Below are positions 1 to 8,344 of a stretch of DNA of 64,000 nt, piece after piece. Origin of the DNA: Roseivivax lentus (GTDB lineage Bacteria > Pseudomonadota > Alphaproteobacteria > Rhodobacterales > Rhodobacteraceae). The first letter of the stretch is position 1; each line of letters starts with the position of its first letter. The DNA lies in the NCBI RefSeq assembly GCF_900156805.1, contig NZ_FTOQ01000002.1, forward strand, positions 248,001 to 312,000. Direction: 5' to 3'. Under the pieces are notes generated by a model. The model had not been told where the DNA came from, made no database searches, and saw nothing but the letters and a program-made list of their open reading frames with translations. Both the position numbers and the translations under genes were made by a program.

Positions 1-410
1 CGGCCTTCGGCGGCCCGGACGAGGCGCTGCTGGTCACGGCCCTGCGCAAATCGGGCGATATCGCGGGCGAACAGGTGGTGGCCGAGGGCGGCAGCATCGT
101 CGGTTACCTGGCCCTGTCAGCGATGCCCGCGCCCAAGGGCTGGCTCTGCCTCGCGCCGGTCGCCGTCGCGCCGGATCGCCAGGGCGCCGGCATCGGCCGC
201 CGCATGGTGCGTTTCGTCGCGGGCTGGGCCGAGGCCGCGGGCCAGACGCTGGTCGTTCTGGGTGATCCCACCTTCTACGGACGATGCGGCTTCCGCGCGG
301 CCACTGGCCTGACCTCACCCTTTCCCATCGACCATACGCTGGTGGCCGGCCCCGCGAAGGCCAGGCCCGGCACCGCACTGGTCTATCCGAAGGCCTTCGG
401 GGCAGGGTGA
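1..410 (+). CDS. GNAT-family N-acetyltransferase, 5' end outside window
   Basis: The reading frame is open from base 3 and its start lies upstream of the window. The visible 135 residues carry a GNAT acetyl-CoA site: VAPDRQGAGIGRRMVR matches the R/Q-x-x-G-x-G/A pyrophosphate loop, followed by an FYGRCGF segment typical of the YhbS-like subgroup. It probably transfers an acetyl group from acetyl-CoA to a small molecule or protein in the cytoplasm; the substrate cannot be read. Its stop overlaps the next start by one base (TGATG), so it is likely co-translated with the EamA gene. Confidence 0.85.
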   Translation, partial: AFGGPDEALLVTALRKSGDIAGEQVVAEGGSIVGYLALSAMPAPKGWLCLAPVAVAPDRQGAGIGRRMVRFVAGWAEAAGQTLVVLGDPTFYGRCGFRAATGLTSPFPIDHTLVAGPAKARPGTALVYPKAFGAG

Positions 411-1255
411 TGCGGCTCTTCCTGCTGACCGCGCTCACCATGGTCGCCTTCGCGGCCAATTCCGTCCTCAATCGCATGGCGCTGGTCGGCGGCGAGATGG
501 AGGCGAGCTGGTTCGGCACGATCCGGCTTGCCGCGGGCGCTTGCATGCTGGCCGCGATCTGCCTCATCCGGTCGCGGCATCTGCAATTGCGCGCGCCCCG
601 GCGCTGGGTCGGGGTCGCGTCGCTTCTGGTCTATGTCTACGGGTTCTCGCTGGCCTATGCGGTGCTTGATGCGGGGCTCGGCGCGCTGGTGCTCTTCGGC
701 TTTGTGCAGATCAGCATGTTCGCCGGCAGTCTCCGGGGCGGAGAGCGGCCGCCGCCGCGGCGCTGGGTGGGGGCGGCGCTCGCCTTTTCCGGGCTGGTCT
801 GGCTGCTGGCTCCCGGGGTCGGGGCCGAGATCAGCGTCCCGCACGGCCTGCTGATGGCGGCGGCGGGCATCGGCTGGGGCGTCTATTCGCTGGCGGGCCG
901 CGGCGCGGGCGATCCGGCGATGGGCACGGCGGCGAATTTCATCCTCGCCGCCCCGATCGGCCTTGCGCTGAGCCTTGTCGGCGCACCCGCGCCGGACCTG
1001 CCGGCGGCAGGCATCGTGCTGGCGGTGCTGTCGGGCGCGGTCACCTCCGCGCTCGGCTACATCCTTTGGTATTCCATCCTGCCGCGCCTCAGCGCGAGCG
1101 TCGCGGCCGTCGCCCAGCTGACCGTGCCGGTCATCGCCCTTGCGGGCGGGATGGTCTTTCTTGGCGAGACGCCGACCCTGACCTTCGCGCTGGCCAGCAT
1201 TCTTGTCCTCGGCGGCGTCGCCGTGTCGGTTTTGCCGTTTCCGAAGCGCGGCTGA
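410..1255 (+). CDS. EamA/DMT-family membrane transporter
   Basis: A 281-residue hydrophobic protein with about ten predicted membrane helices in two five-helix halves, the usual size of the drug/metabolite transporter superfamily. The first half begins [20 protein letters not shown], the typical EamA entry helix, and the second repeat ends [18 protein letters not shown], a strongly conserved EamA ending. These proteins export amino acids or metabolites at the inner membrane, but the substrate here is unknown. I start at ATG 410, which overlaps the acetyltransferase stop, rather than an upstream in-frame codon inside that gene. Confidence 0.88.
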   Translation: MRLFLLTALTMVAFAANSVLNRMALVGGEMEASWFGTIRLAAGACMLAAICLIRSRHLQLRAPRRWVGVASLLVYVYGFSLAYAVLDAGLGALVLFGFVQISMFAGSLRGGERPPPRRWVGAALAFSGLVWLLAPGVGAEISVPHGLLMAAAGIGWGVYSLAGRGAGDPAMGTAANFILAAPIGLALSLVGAPAPDLPAAGIVLAVLSGAVTSALGYILWYSILPRLSASVAAVAQLTVPVIALAGGMVFLGETPTLTFALASILVLGGVAVSVLPFPKRG

Positions 1256-1272
1256 GTGCTTATGTGACGCGC

Positions 1273-2022
1273 ATGCGCTGGATCCTTCTGTCCTGTTTGA
1301 TGCTGCTCGCCGCGCCGGTGCGGGCCGATTGCGTCGTGCTCTTGCACGGGCTCGCGCGGAGCGAGGCGTCGTTCCTGCCGATGGCGGAAATCCTCGAGCT
1401 TGAGGGCTACCGCACCGTGGTCCCGGGCTATCCCTCGACAGAGAAGCGGATCGACACGCTGGTCGAGGAAACGCTGCCCGCCGCCTTCGAGGCCTGCGGC
1501 GATCAGACCGTCCACATCGTCAGCCATTCCATGGGCGGCATCCTCGCCCGGGTCTGGCTGGCCGAGAACCGGCCCGCGAAGCTTGGCCGCGTGGTGATGC
1601 TGGCGCCGCCCAATCACGGCAGCGAGCTTGTGGACGAGCTCGGTGGGCTTGAACTCTTCGAATGGCTGAACGGGCCCGCGGGCGCACAGCTCGGCACCGG
1701 CGCCGAGGATCTGCCCGCGCGCCTGCCGCCAGTGGATTTCGAACTGGGCGTGATCGCCGGGTCGCGATCGCTCAATCCGATCTATTCGGCGCTGATCCCC
1801 GGCACCGATGACGGCAAGGTCTCCATTGCCTCGACCCGCGTCGAGGGCATGAAGGAGCACCTGGTCCTGCCCGTCACCCATACCTTCATCATGCAAAGCC
1901 CCGAGGTGATGGCCCAGGTCCTGACCTTCCTGCGCGACGGGAAATTCACCCGGATCGGGCAATGGGGCAGCATCCTGCCGCTGGACGAACTGCCCTGCCT
2001 CATCGGGATCTGCGATGACTGA
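1273..2022 (+). CDS. Secreted alpha/beta-hydrolase, lipase-like
   Basis: A 249-residue protein with an N-terminal signal peptide ([18 protein letters not shown], cleavage likely after ALA-like VRA) and then [14 protein letters not shown], the oxyanion-loop HG motif. The nucleophile elbow is [11 protein letters not shown] with serine in SHSMGG, as in PGAP1/lipase-type hydrolases, and a late [14 protein letters not shown] plus THTFIM segment holds plausible Asp and His. It is expected to be periplasmic and to hydrolyse an ester or lipid of unknown identity. The longer frame upstream overlaps eamA and is rejected. Its end overlaps phnM by 8 bases (ATGACTGA). Confidence 0.82.
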   Translation: MRWILLSCLMLLAAPVRADCVVLLHGLARSEASFLPMAEILELEGYRTVVPGYPSTEKRIDTLVEETLPAAFEACGDQTVHIVSHSMGGILARVWLAENRPAKLGRVVMLAPPNHGSELVDELGGLELFEWLNGPAGAQLGTGAEDLPARLPPVDFELGVIAGSRSLNPIYSALIPGTDDGKVSIASTRVEGMKEHLVLPVTHTFIMQSPEVMAQVLTFLRDGKFTRIGQWGSILPLDELPCLIGICDD

Positions 2023-3157
2023 TCTGCGGCTGAGCGGCGCGCATGTGCTGGATGCGGAGGGCTGGACCGCCCGCGATCTCGCGTGGTCCGGCGGGATCAT
2101 CGGCGAGGCCGACGCGCCCGCGGTCGACCTTGAGGGCTACCGCGTCCTGCCGGGCATCGTCGATCCCCATGGCGACGGGTTCGAGCGGCACATGGCCCCG
2201 CGCCGGGGCGCCCTCCGCGCCGCCGAGGGCGGTGTCGTCGCCACCGCGGCGGAGCTTGCGGCGAACGGCATCACCACCGGGGTGATGGCGCAATTCTGGT
2301 CCTGGGAAGGCGGCATGCGCGGCCCGGACTTCGCCGAGCATGTCTTCGACAGCGTCGCCCGGACCCGCGACACGCTGGAAATCGACCTGCGCCTGCAATT
2401 GCGGCTGGAGACCCATTACCTCGAGAGTTTTGCCCGCGCCGAGGCGGCCGTGGCGCGCTATGGCATCGATTACGTCGTCTTCAACGACCATCTGCCGCAT
2501 GACAGGCTGGCCGAGGGACGTCGCCCCCCGCGGCTGACCGGGCAGGCGCTGAAATCCGGGCGCAATCCGGACGCGCATTTCGCGCTGCTGCTGGAACTGC
2601 ACGGCAACGGGGAAGCGGTCGAGGCGGCGCTGGACGGGCTCGCGGCGCGGCTGCGCGTGGCGGGCGTGCGTCTTGGCAGTCACGACGATGCGGATGCAGA
2701 GACCCGGGCGGCCTGGCGCGCGCGCGGCGTGGGGCTGTCGGAATTTCCCGAGACCGAAGCGGCGGCGCTGGCGGCCCGGGCGGCGGGCGAGGGCGTGATC
2801 CTCGGCGCGCCCAACGTGGTGCGGGGTGCCAGCCACAAGGGCAATGCATCGGCGGCCGAGCTGATCGCGGCGGGGCTCTGCGATGCGCTGGCCTCGGATT
2901 ACCATTACCCGGCGCCGCTGGCGGCGGTGCTGCGGCTCGTGGAGACGGGGCTTTGCGACTGGCCGCGCGCCTGGGCGCTGGTCTCCTCGGGGCCCGCACG
3001 GCTTCTGGGGCTCGGCGACCGGGGCGATCTGGTGCCGGGGCGTCGCGCGGATCTGGTGATCCTCGACCGGACCGACCGGGTCGTGGCGACAATTGCTGGG
3101 GGCCGCGTGGCCTACATGACCGGCGCGGTGACGGAGCGGTTCCTCAGGGCCGGATGA
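2015..3157 (+). CDS. phnM: Alpha-D-ribose 1-methylphosphonate 5-triphosphate diphosphatase
   Basis: A 380-residue amidohydrolase-fold protein matching PhnM throughout. [14 protein letters not shown] near residue 50 holds the metal-binding histidines, [14 protein letters not shown] and VVFNDHLPH follow, and [11 protein letters not shown] supplies the late metal ligand. PhnM removes pyrophosphate from ribose 1-methylphosphonate 5-triphosphate, the step before C-P bond cleavage by PhnJ. No other phn gene occurs in the window: upstream is a hydrolase with which it overlaps by 8 bases, and downstream is convergent purK, overlapping by 14 bases. Either the C-P lyase operon lies elsewhere or this paralogue has another substrate. 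Confidence 0.88.
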   Translation: MTDLRLSGAHVLDAEGWTARDLAWSGGIIGEADAPAVDLEGYRVLPGIVDPHGDGFERHMAPRRGALRAAEGGVVATAAELAANGITTGVMAQFWSWEGGMRGPDFAEHVFDSVARTRDTLEIDLRLQLRLETHYLESFARAEAAVARYGIDYVVFNDHLPHDRLAEGRRPPRLTGQALKSGRNPDAHFALLLELHGNGEAVEAALDGLAARLRVAGVRLGSHDDADAETRAAWRARGVGLSEFPETEAAALAARAAGEGVILGAPNVVRGASHKGNASAAELIAAGLCDALASDYHYPAPLAAVLRLVETGLCDWPRAWALVSSGPARLLGLGDRGDLVPGRRADLVILDRTDRVVATIAGGRVAYMTGAVTERFLRAG

Positions 3158-4217
3158 TCCGGTTGACGTGGCCCATCTTGCGCCCGGGCTTCACCTCGGC
3201 CTTGCCATAGAGATGCAGTGCGAGGTCGCGTTCCTGTGACAGCGCGGGCACGCGGTCCATATCGGCGCCGATCAGGTTCTCCATCACCACGTCCGCATAG
3301 CGGCTGCCATCGCCGAGAGGCCAGCCCGCCACCGCGCGGATATGCTGTTCGAACTGGTCGATGGCGCAGCCGTTCTGCGTCCAATGGCCGGAATTGTGCA
3401 CGCGCGGGGCGATCTCGTTCACGATGAGACCAGCCTTGGTCACGAAAAGCTCCACCCCCATGACGCCCACGTAATCGAGCGCCGTGAGGATGCGGCCCGC
3501 CAGGAGCACCGCGTCCTGCCGCTGCGCCGAGGTCAGATCGGCGGGCACTGTGGTGGTGCGCAGGATGCCGCCCTCATGGACGTTCTGGCCGGGATCGAAA
3601 CAGGCGACCTCGCCGGTGAGGCCGCGCGCGGCGATCACCGACACCTCGTGGGTGAAATCGACGAAGCCCTCGAGGATGGCGGGGGCGCCCGCCATGTCCG
3701 CCAGCGCCGCGTCGGCCTCGTCGGGCGTCATGATCCGGGCCTGACCCTTGCCGTCATAGCCGAAGCGCCGGGTCTTCAGGATCGCGGGCGTGCCGATCCT
3801 GCCGAGTGCTGCGGCGAGCGCCGCGGCGTTGGGGATATCGGCATAGGGCGCGACGGCGAGGCCAAGATCCGAGAGGAAGTCCTTTTCGGTCAGGCGGTCC
3901 TGGCTGACGCGCAGTGCCTCGCGCCCCGGGCGGATCGGACGCAGCGCCGACAGCGTGTCGAGCGCGGATGTGGGGATGTTCTCGAACTCGTAGGTGATGA
4001 CGTCGACCCCGTGGGCGAAGGCGGTCAGCGCCGCGTCGTCCTCGTAGAGCGCGGTGGTCACACGGTGGGCGACCTGGCCCGCGGGCGGCGCGGCACCAGG
4101 CTCGAAGATATGGGTCTTGAAGCCGAGACGGCTCGCCGCGACCGACAGCATCCGGCCAAGCTGGCCGCCGCCGAGAATTCCGATGGTGGCACCTTGCGGC
4201 AGGGGCGTGTCGCTCAT
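3144..4217 (-). CDS. purK: N5-carboxyaminoimidazole ribonucleotide synthase
   Basis: A 357-residue ATP-grasp enzyme of de novo purine synthesis that carboxylates AIR at N5 using ATP and bicarbonate. GATIGILGGGQLGRML at the N terminus is the PurK signature; ILKTRRFGYDGKGQ is the ATP-grasp lysine strand; VNEIAPRVHNSGHWT near residue 260 is the conserved substrate/metal region. The start at 4217 (MSDTPLPQ) is preferred because upstream residues of the open frame are not PurK-like. purE lies 59 bases upstream on the same strand, so the two form a purEK transcription unit. Confidence 0.95.
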   Translation of the reverse strand: MSDTPLPQGATIGILGGGQLGRMLSVAASRLGFKTHIFEPGAAPPAGQVAHRVTTALYEDDAALTAFAHGVDVITYEFENIPTSALDTLSALRPIRPGREALRVSQDRLTEKDFLSDLGLAVAPYADIPNAAALAAALGRIGTPAILKTRRFGYDGKGQARIMTPDEADAALADMAGAPAILEGFVDFTHEVSVIAARGLTGEVACFDPGQNVHEGGILRTTTVPADLTSAQRQDAVLLAGRILTALDYVGVMGVELFVTKAGLIVNEIAPRVHNSGHWTQNGCAIDQFEQHIRAVAGWPLGDGSRYADVVMENLIGADMDRVPALSQERDLALHLYGKAEVKPGRKMGHVNRIIRP

Positions 4218-4276
4218 GTCGGGCCTCGTGCATCTGGAGGAGGAGGGAATGCGTATTTGCCCAAGAGGCAAGACGG

Positions 4277-4774
4277 TCAGTCGCGCACCGGTTCGTCGGG
4301 GATCGAGGCCGAGAGGTCGGCGCGCCACGCGTCGAGACGCTGGGCCAGCGCCGGGTCCTCGTTGGCGAGGATCGCCGCGGCCATCAGCCCGGCATTGGCG
4401 GCGCCCGCCGTCCCAATCGCCATGGTCGCCACCGGAAAGCCGCGCGGCATCTGCAGGATGGAATAAAGGCTGTCGACCCCCGAAAGCGCGCGGGTCTGGA
4501 CCGGCACGCCGATCACCGGCACGCGGGTCTTCGACGCCATCATGCCGGGCAGATGTGCGGCGCCGCCGGCCCCCGCGATGATGACCTTGAGCCCGCGGTC
4601 CACGGCGGTCCGGCCGTAATCCCAGAGGCGATCCGGTGTGCGGTGCGCCGAGACGATGCGCGCCTCATAGGGGATGTCGAGGGCCTCCAGCATGGCGGCG
4701 GCTTCCTGCATCGTCGGCCAGTCCGACTGGCTGCCCATGATCAGGCCGACTTTCACCGCGCTCGCATCCATCAT
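4277..4774 (-). CDS. purE: N5-carboxyaminoimidazole ribonucleotide mutase
   Basis: A 165-residue class I PurE, which moves the carboxylate of N5-CAIR to carbon 4 in purine synthesis. [14 protein letters not shown] is the nucleotide-binding loop, [10 protein letters not shown] holds the catalytic histidine, and [14 protein letters not shown] and [18 protein letters not shown] are the remaining signatures. The length is normal for the octameric bacterial enzyme. It is the first gene of purE-purK and follows the YdcH gene after a 45-base gap holding a short GC hairpin (4796-4811) with no T tract. Confidence 0.95.
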   Translation of the reverse strand: MMDASAVKVGLIMGSQSDWPTMQEAAAMLEALDIPYEARIVSAHRTPDRLWDYGRTAVDRGLKVIIAGAGGAAHLPGMMASKTRVPVIGVPVQTRALSGVDSLYSILQMPRGFPVATMAIGTAGAANAGLMAAAILANEDPALAQRLDAWRADLSASIPDEPVRD

Positions 4775-4819
4775 CTGTCCCTCGCATCTTGCGATGCCGG
4801 GTTAGCCCGGCGCGCGGGC

Positions 4820-5044
4820 TTACGCAATGATGTCGGGAAACAGCCGGTCCTCGATATAGGCGATCATGTCCTTGAGCTGCAGCTTGCGCTTCTTCAGCCG
4901 CTGGATGGTCAGGGCGTCCGAGGTCCCGCGATCCTGCAGGGCGCGGATCGCCTCGTCGAGGTCGCGATGCTCGCTTTTCAGGACCTGAAGCTCGACCTTG
5001 AGCACCTCGTCGGATTTCATCGAGATGTCGCTGAAGGCGTTCAT
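4820..5044 (-). CDS. YdcH family protein (DUF465)
   Basis: A 74-residue, highly charged, probably helical protein. KVELQVLKSEHRDLDEAI followed by QRLKKRKLQLKDMIAYIED matches the DUF465/YdcH family, small proteins common in alphaproteobacteria whose role is not established; a coiled-coil hairpin is likely. I start at ATG 5044 (MNAFSDIS) and not at 5137, because residues between are unlike the family. It sits upstream of purEK on the same strand and is divergent from the heat-shock gene at 5223. Confidence 0.8.
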   Translation of the reverse strand: MNAFSDISMKSDEVLKVELQVLKSEHRDLDEAIRALQDRGTSDALTIQRLKKRKLQLKDMIAYIEDRLFPDIIA

Positions 5045-5130
5045 TGGATATCCCCGGCCAGATTGCTGTGCGCGGCCCAAAAATAGCCAATTTGCGGTGA
5101 TAGGCCTAGCCCCAATACGCGCGCGGGGCA

Positions 5131-5160
5131 CTTGCAAGCGGCAGAATGTGCTCCCATATT
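5131..5160 (+). promoter_or_regulatory. Heat-shock (RpoH-type) promoter for hsp20
   Basis: CTTGCAA (5131-5137), a 15-base spacer and CCCATATT (5153-5160) fit the sigma-32 pattern CTTGAAA / CCCATnT. The predicted start is near 5168, about 55 bases before the Hsp20 start codon. The same arrangement with the same spacing occurs in front of rpoH at 53614-53643. Confidence 0.65.
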
Positions 5161-5222
5161 TCGACCGAAGGCCGCCGTAACGGGGCCCGACCTTGACGAT
5201 CGCTTGCGAAAAGGATGCGTCG

Positions 5223-5633
5223 ATGACGAAGATGACCTTGGGGTCTCATCCCCACATGCTGGGCTTCGAACAGCTCGAGCGCCTTCTGGAACGGACCGCG
5301 AAGTCCTCAGAGGGCTATCCGCCCTACAATATCGAACGCACGGCGGACGATGCCTATCGCATCACGCTGGCCGTTGCGGGCTTCGCCGAGGCGGACCTGT
5401 CGATCACCGTGGAGGACCGGCAACTCGTGGTGCGCGGCCGCCAGTCCGAGGACGATCACGGGCGGGTCTACCTGCATCGCGGCATCGCCGCGCGGCAATT
5501 CCAGCGCAGCTTCGTGCTCGCGGATGGTGTCGAAGTTGGCGAGGCGGTGCTCGAAAACGGGCTCCTGCATGTCGATCTGACCGTCGCGCGGCCCGAGCCG
5601 GTGGTTCAAAATATCCAGATCAAACGGGGATGA
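5223..5633 (+). CDS. Small heat-shock protein, Hsp20/alpha-crystallin family
   Basis: A 136-residue ATP-independent holdase. The alpha-crystallin domain runs from about residue 35 (YNIERTADDAYRITLAVAGF) to 125, with ADLSITVEDRQLVVRG and ENGLLHVDLT strands, and the C-terminal tail ends IQIKRG, containing the I-x-I motif used for oligomer contacts. Start at ATG 5223 is supported by AAAAGGA 7 bases upstream; an in-frame ATG at 5193 lacks this. It is followed after 4 bases by the DUF1150 gene. A heat-shock promoter lies upstream. IbpA-like in role by family, not proven. Confidence 0.92.
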   Translation: MTKMTLGSHPHMLGFEQLERLLERTAKSSEGYPPYNIERTADDAYRITLAVAGFAEADLSITVEDRQLVVRGRQSEDDHGRVYLHRGIAARQFQRSFVLADGVEVGEAVLENGLLHVDLTVARPEPVVQNIQIKRG

Positions 5634-5637
5634 GCAG

Positions 5638-5865
5638 ATGAATACAGCTTTCGATTTCTCCAAGTTCGAACAAGGCCGCACGGTCTATATCCGGCCCGTG
5701 AAGGTGGCCGACCTGCCCGAGGACATGCGCCAGCATGCAGGCGGCAGCGAAGAGCTTTACGCGGTGCACGCCTCCGACGGAGAGCGGCTGGCGCTGGTGA
5801 AGGAACGCAACCTCGCCTTCATCCTGGCCCGTCAGAACGACATGAGCCCGGTCACGGTGCACTAA
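5638..5865 (+). CDS. DUF1150 family protein
   Basis: A 75-residue acidic protein matching DUF1150: it contains TVYIRPVKVADLPEDMRQHA and ends ERNLAFILARQNDMSPVTVH, the conserved tail. DUF1150 genes regularly follow hsp20 in alphaproteobacteria. The function is unknown; the 4-base spacing and shared heat-shock promoter suggest a chaperone accessory role, which is inference only. The roughly 180 bases that follow carry no convincing gene. Confidence 0.85.
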   Translation: MNTAFDFSKFEQGRTVYIRPVKVADLPEDMRQHAGGSEELYAVHASDGERLALVKERNLAFILARQNDMSPVTVH

Positions 5866-6042
5866 GGCTCCGATCGCGTCGGCGCAGAGCCGTCCCGCGG
5901 GGTGCAGCGACAGTTTCGTGGTCGACCGGACCAACGGGCCGTTGCGCGTCGTCTACACCAAGGGGCGCTTCAAGGGGCCGTCATGCCGTTTGCGTTGACG
6001 CTGGGGTCGATCCGTCTCTGCACGCGCCATCCTGAAGCACCG

Positions 6043-6076
6043 ACAAAAAAGGCCCCCTGGCTTGGCAGGGGGCCTT
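6043..6076 (-). terminator. Rho-independent terminator of the ATP sulfurylase gene
   Basis: A perfect 11-bp stem (6049-6059 with 6066-6076) and 6-base loop. On the minus strand the stem is followed by a run of T (complement of 6045-6050), placing it 22 bases after the stop of the gene at 6098. Confidence 0.85.
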
Positions 6077-6097
6077 CTTCGTTACCGGCGCCGGGGA

Positions 6098-8176
6098 TCA
6101 ATCCGCGGCGATCAGGCCCATCGATTCGAGCTTCAGCAGCACCTGGTGGGCGCAATTGTCCACGACGGTGCCTTCGGTCTCGACGCGCAGCTCGGGGTCC
6201 TTCGGCACGTCATAGGGATCGGAGATCCCGGTGAATTCCTTGATCTTGCCCTCGCGCGCGAGCTTGTAGAGGCCCTTGCGGTCGCGGCGCTCGCATTCCT
6301 CGAGCGAGGTTGCCACGTGCACCTCGACGAAGGCGCCGTATTGCTCGATCTCCTCGCGCACCGCGCGGCGGGTGGCCGCATAGGGCGCGATAGGCGCGCA
6401 GATGGCGATGCCGCCATTCTTGGTGATCTCGGAGGCGACATAGCCGATGCGGCGGATGTTCAGGTCGCGGTGCTCTTTCGAGAAACCCAGCTCGGAGCTG
6501 AGGTTCTTGCGGACGATATCGCCGTCCAGAAGCGTCACCGGACGCCCGCCCATCTCCATCAGCTTGACCATGAGCGCGTTGGCGATGGTCGATTTGCCGG
6601 AGCCGGAGAAGCCGGTGAAGAAGACCGTGAAGCCCTGTTCGGAACGCGGCGGCGAGGTACGGCGCAGCTGCTGGACCACCTCGGGGAAGGAGAACCAGTC
6701 GGGGATCTCGAGCCCTTCGCGCAGGCGGCGGCGCAGCTCGGTGCCCGAGATATTGAGGATGGTGACGTTGTCCTTGTCCTCGATCTCGTCGATCGCCTCG
6801 TACTGGGCGCGCTCCTGCACGTAGACCATGTGTTTGAAATCGACCATCTCGATGCCGATCTCGTCCTGGTGCTGGCGGAACAGGTCCTGCGCGTCATAGG
6901 GGCCGTAGAAATCCTCGCCCTGCGAGTTCTTGCCCGGGCCCGCATGGTCGCGGCCGACGATGAAATGCGTGCAGCCGTGATTGGCGCGGATCAGCCCGTG
7001 CCACACCGCCTCGCGGGGGCCCGCCATGCGCATGGCGAGGTTCAGAAGGCTCATCGTGGTGGTGGCGTTCGGGTACTTGTCGAGCACCGCCTCGTAGCAG
7101 CGCACGCGGGTGAAGTGATCGACATCGCCGGGCTTGGTCATGCCGACGACGGGGTGAATGAGCAGGTTGGCCTGCGCCTCGCGGGCGGCGCGGAAGGTCA
7201 GTTCCTGGTGCGCGCGGTGCAGCGGGTTGCGGGTCTGGAAGGCCACGACCTTGCGCCAGCCGAGTTTGCGGAAGCGCGCGCGCAGCTCGTTCGGCGTGTC
7301 GCGGGTGGCGCGGAAATCGTAATGGGTGGGGGGCTGGATGCCGGTGACCGGCCCGCCGAGATAGACCTTGCCCGCCTGGTTGTGCAGGTAGTTGACCGCC
7401 GGATGCGCGTCGTCATCGGCGCCGAAGACCTTCTCGGCCTCGCGGGCCTTGTTCGGCACCCATTTGTCGCTGACCGTCATGGTGGCGAGGATCACGCCTT
7501 CCTGGTCGCGCAGCGCAATGTCCTGGCCCTTCTCGATGGTCTCGGCGAATTCCTCTGAGACATCGAGCGTGATCGGAATGGGCCAGAGCGACCCGTCGGC
7601 GAGGCGCATGTTCTCCACGACGCTGTCGTAATCGGCCTCGCTCAGGAAGCCTTTCAGCGGCGAGAAGCCACCGTTCATCAGAAGCTCGAGGTCGCATATC
7701 TGGCGCGGGGTCAGGTCCCAGCTGACCAGATCGCCGGCCTCGACCTTCAGCTTCTGGGCGCTGTCATAGGAGACGTAGAGTTCGGGAAGGGGGGCAAGAT
7801 TGTTCTGCATGAGACTGGTCCTGGTGACGATTGGAACGAATTGGCTGTGAGTGCCGGTCAACTCAGCGTGGAGCGCGTCGAACTCGGCGAACTTGCGCGC
7901 GAGGAAGCGGTCCGACAGGCGGGCCTTCTCGGACGCGCCGCGCAGGGTGAGGGAATAGGCGAAGCGCTGCCGCTTGTCGGGGCCGCTGCGCGCGGAGATG
8001 CTGACGAGCCCGGCCTCGGTGACCGCGCGGAGATAGGTGTTGAGCCGTCCCAGCGATATCCCGAGCGCCTCCGCGATGGCCCGCTGCGACGCCTCAGGCG
8101 CGCGGTCGAGCTGGCGGAGCAGGCGGAAGAGCTGATCCTCGTCCGGCAGGCTCGGTGTTGCGGGCAAAGCGGTCAT
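6098..8176 (-). CDS. MarR-like regulator fused to ATP sulfurylase and APS kinase
   Basis: One uninterrupted frame joins three parts; numbering is from GTG 8215. Residues about 28-120 are a winged-helix domain like EPS-associated MarR regulators (ISLGRLNTYLRAVTEAGLV helix-turn-helix). Residues 136-525 are sulfate adenylyltransferase with QTRNPLHRAHQE (HxxH, 333-336) and GRDHAGPG (421). Residues 530-705 are APS kinase with GFSGSGKS Walker A (535) and DGDIVRKNLSS. The enzyme part converts sulfate to APS and PAPS. ATG 7810 (MQNNLAPL), with AGGA 8 bases upstream, would give the ordinary 570-residue enzyme, so two products are possible. GTG 8215 lies inside the operator; I use ATG 8176. Confidence 0.85.
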   Translation of the reverse strand: MTALPATPSLPDEDQLFRLLRQLDRAPEASQRAIAEALGISLGRLNTYLRAVTEAGLVSISARSGPDKRQRFAYSLTLRGASEKARLSDRFLARKFAEFDALHAELTGTHSQFVPIVTRTSLMQNNLAPLPELYVSYDSAQKLKVEAGDLVSWDLTPRQICDLELLMNGGFSPLKGFLSEADYDSVVENMRLADGSLWPIPITLDVSEEFAETIEKGQDIALRDQEGVILATMTVSDKWVPNKAREAEKVFGADDDAHPAVNYLHNQAGKVYLGGPVTGIQPPTHYDFRATRDTPNELRARFRKLGWRKVVAFQTRNPLHRAHQELTFRAAREAQANLLIHPVVGMTKPGDVDHFTRVRCYEAVLDKYPNATTTMSLLNLAMRMAGPREAVWHGLIRANHGCTHFIVGRDHAGPGKNSQGEDFYGPYDAQDLFRQHQDEIGIEMVDFKHMVYVQERAQYEAIDEIEDKDNVTILNISGTELRRRLREGLEIPDWFSFPEVVQQLRRTSPPRSEQGFTVFFTGFSGSGKSTIANALMVKLMEMGGRPVTLLDGDIVRKNLSSELGFSKEHRDLNIRRIGYVASEITKNGGIAICAPIAPYAATRRAVREEIEQYGAFVEVHVATSLEECERRDRKGLYKLAREGKIKEFTGISDPYDVPKDPELRVETEGTVVDNCAHQVLLKLESMGLIAAD

Positions 8177-8196
8177 TTTCGGGACCCGGGTCAAGG

Positions 8197-8216
8197 TGTG
8201 TTCAGCGCTGAACACA
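8197..8216. promoter_or_regulatory. Perfect 20-bp palindrome, probable operator
   Basis: TGTGTTCAGCGCTGAACACA is a perfect inverted repeat directly upstream of the MarR-like domain's start. A dimeric winged-helix protein binding its own promoter would need such a site, so autoregulation of the fused sulfate-activation gene is the likely meaning. The binding protein is inferred. Confidence 0.65.
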
Positions 8217-8344
8217 TTTCACAGGATGCGGTTTCGGAAAACCCCAAATCGGGAGGCGACGCGGGATGTTGCCGATTTGCAGCGTTGCCCCGCGTAGCCG
8301 GCGCCGCACTCATCTGCGATGAACGGAGCCAGATCGGCGCGCGC

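Noticed and set aside
34-567. Long minus-strand and alternate-frame open frames opposite real genes
   Set aside because: High GC leaves few stops in shadow frames; their Arg/Pro/Ala-rich translations have no family motifs. The same applies to many long frames elsewhere, for example 57749-59413 opposite phaC.
4218-4276. Purine-rich purE-purK gap with GCGTATTTGCCC as another copy of the hairpin/25-mer module
   Set aside because: Only the TATTT core is shared; there is no GAGG...GGTCCG and the nearby hairpin TTGCC/GGCAA is short.
5866-6042. Possible gene remnant (frame reading DSFVVDRTNGPLRVVYTKGR)
   Set aside because: It has no start codon or ribosome site and stops after about 30 residues. 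It could be a decayed fragment, but nothing supports a call.
6062-7558. 498-residue plus-strand frame opposite the ATP sulfurylase gene
   Set aside because: The opposite strand carries clear HxxH, GRDH and Walker A motifs; the plus-strand translation is a composition-biased shadow.
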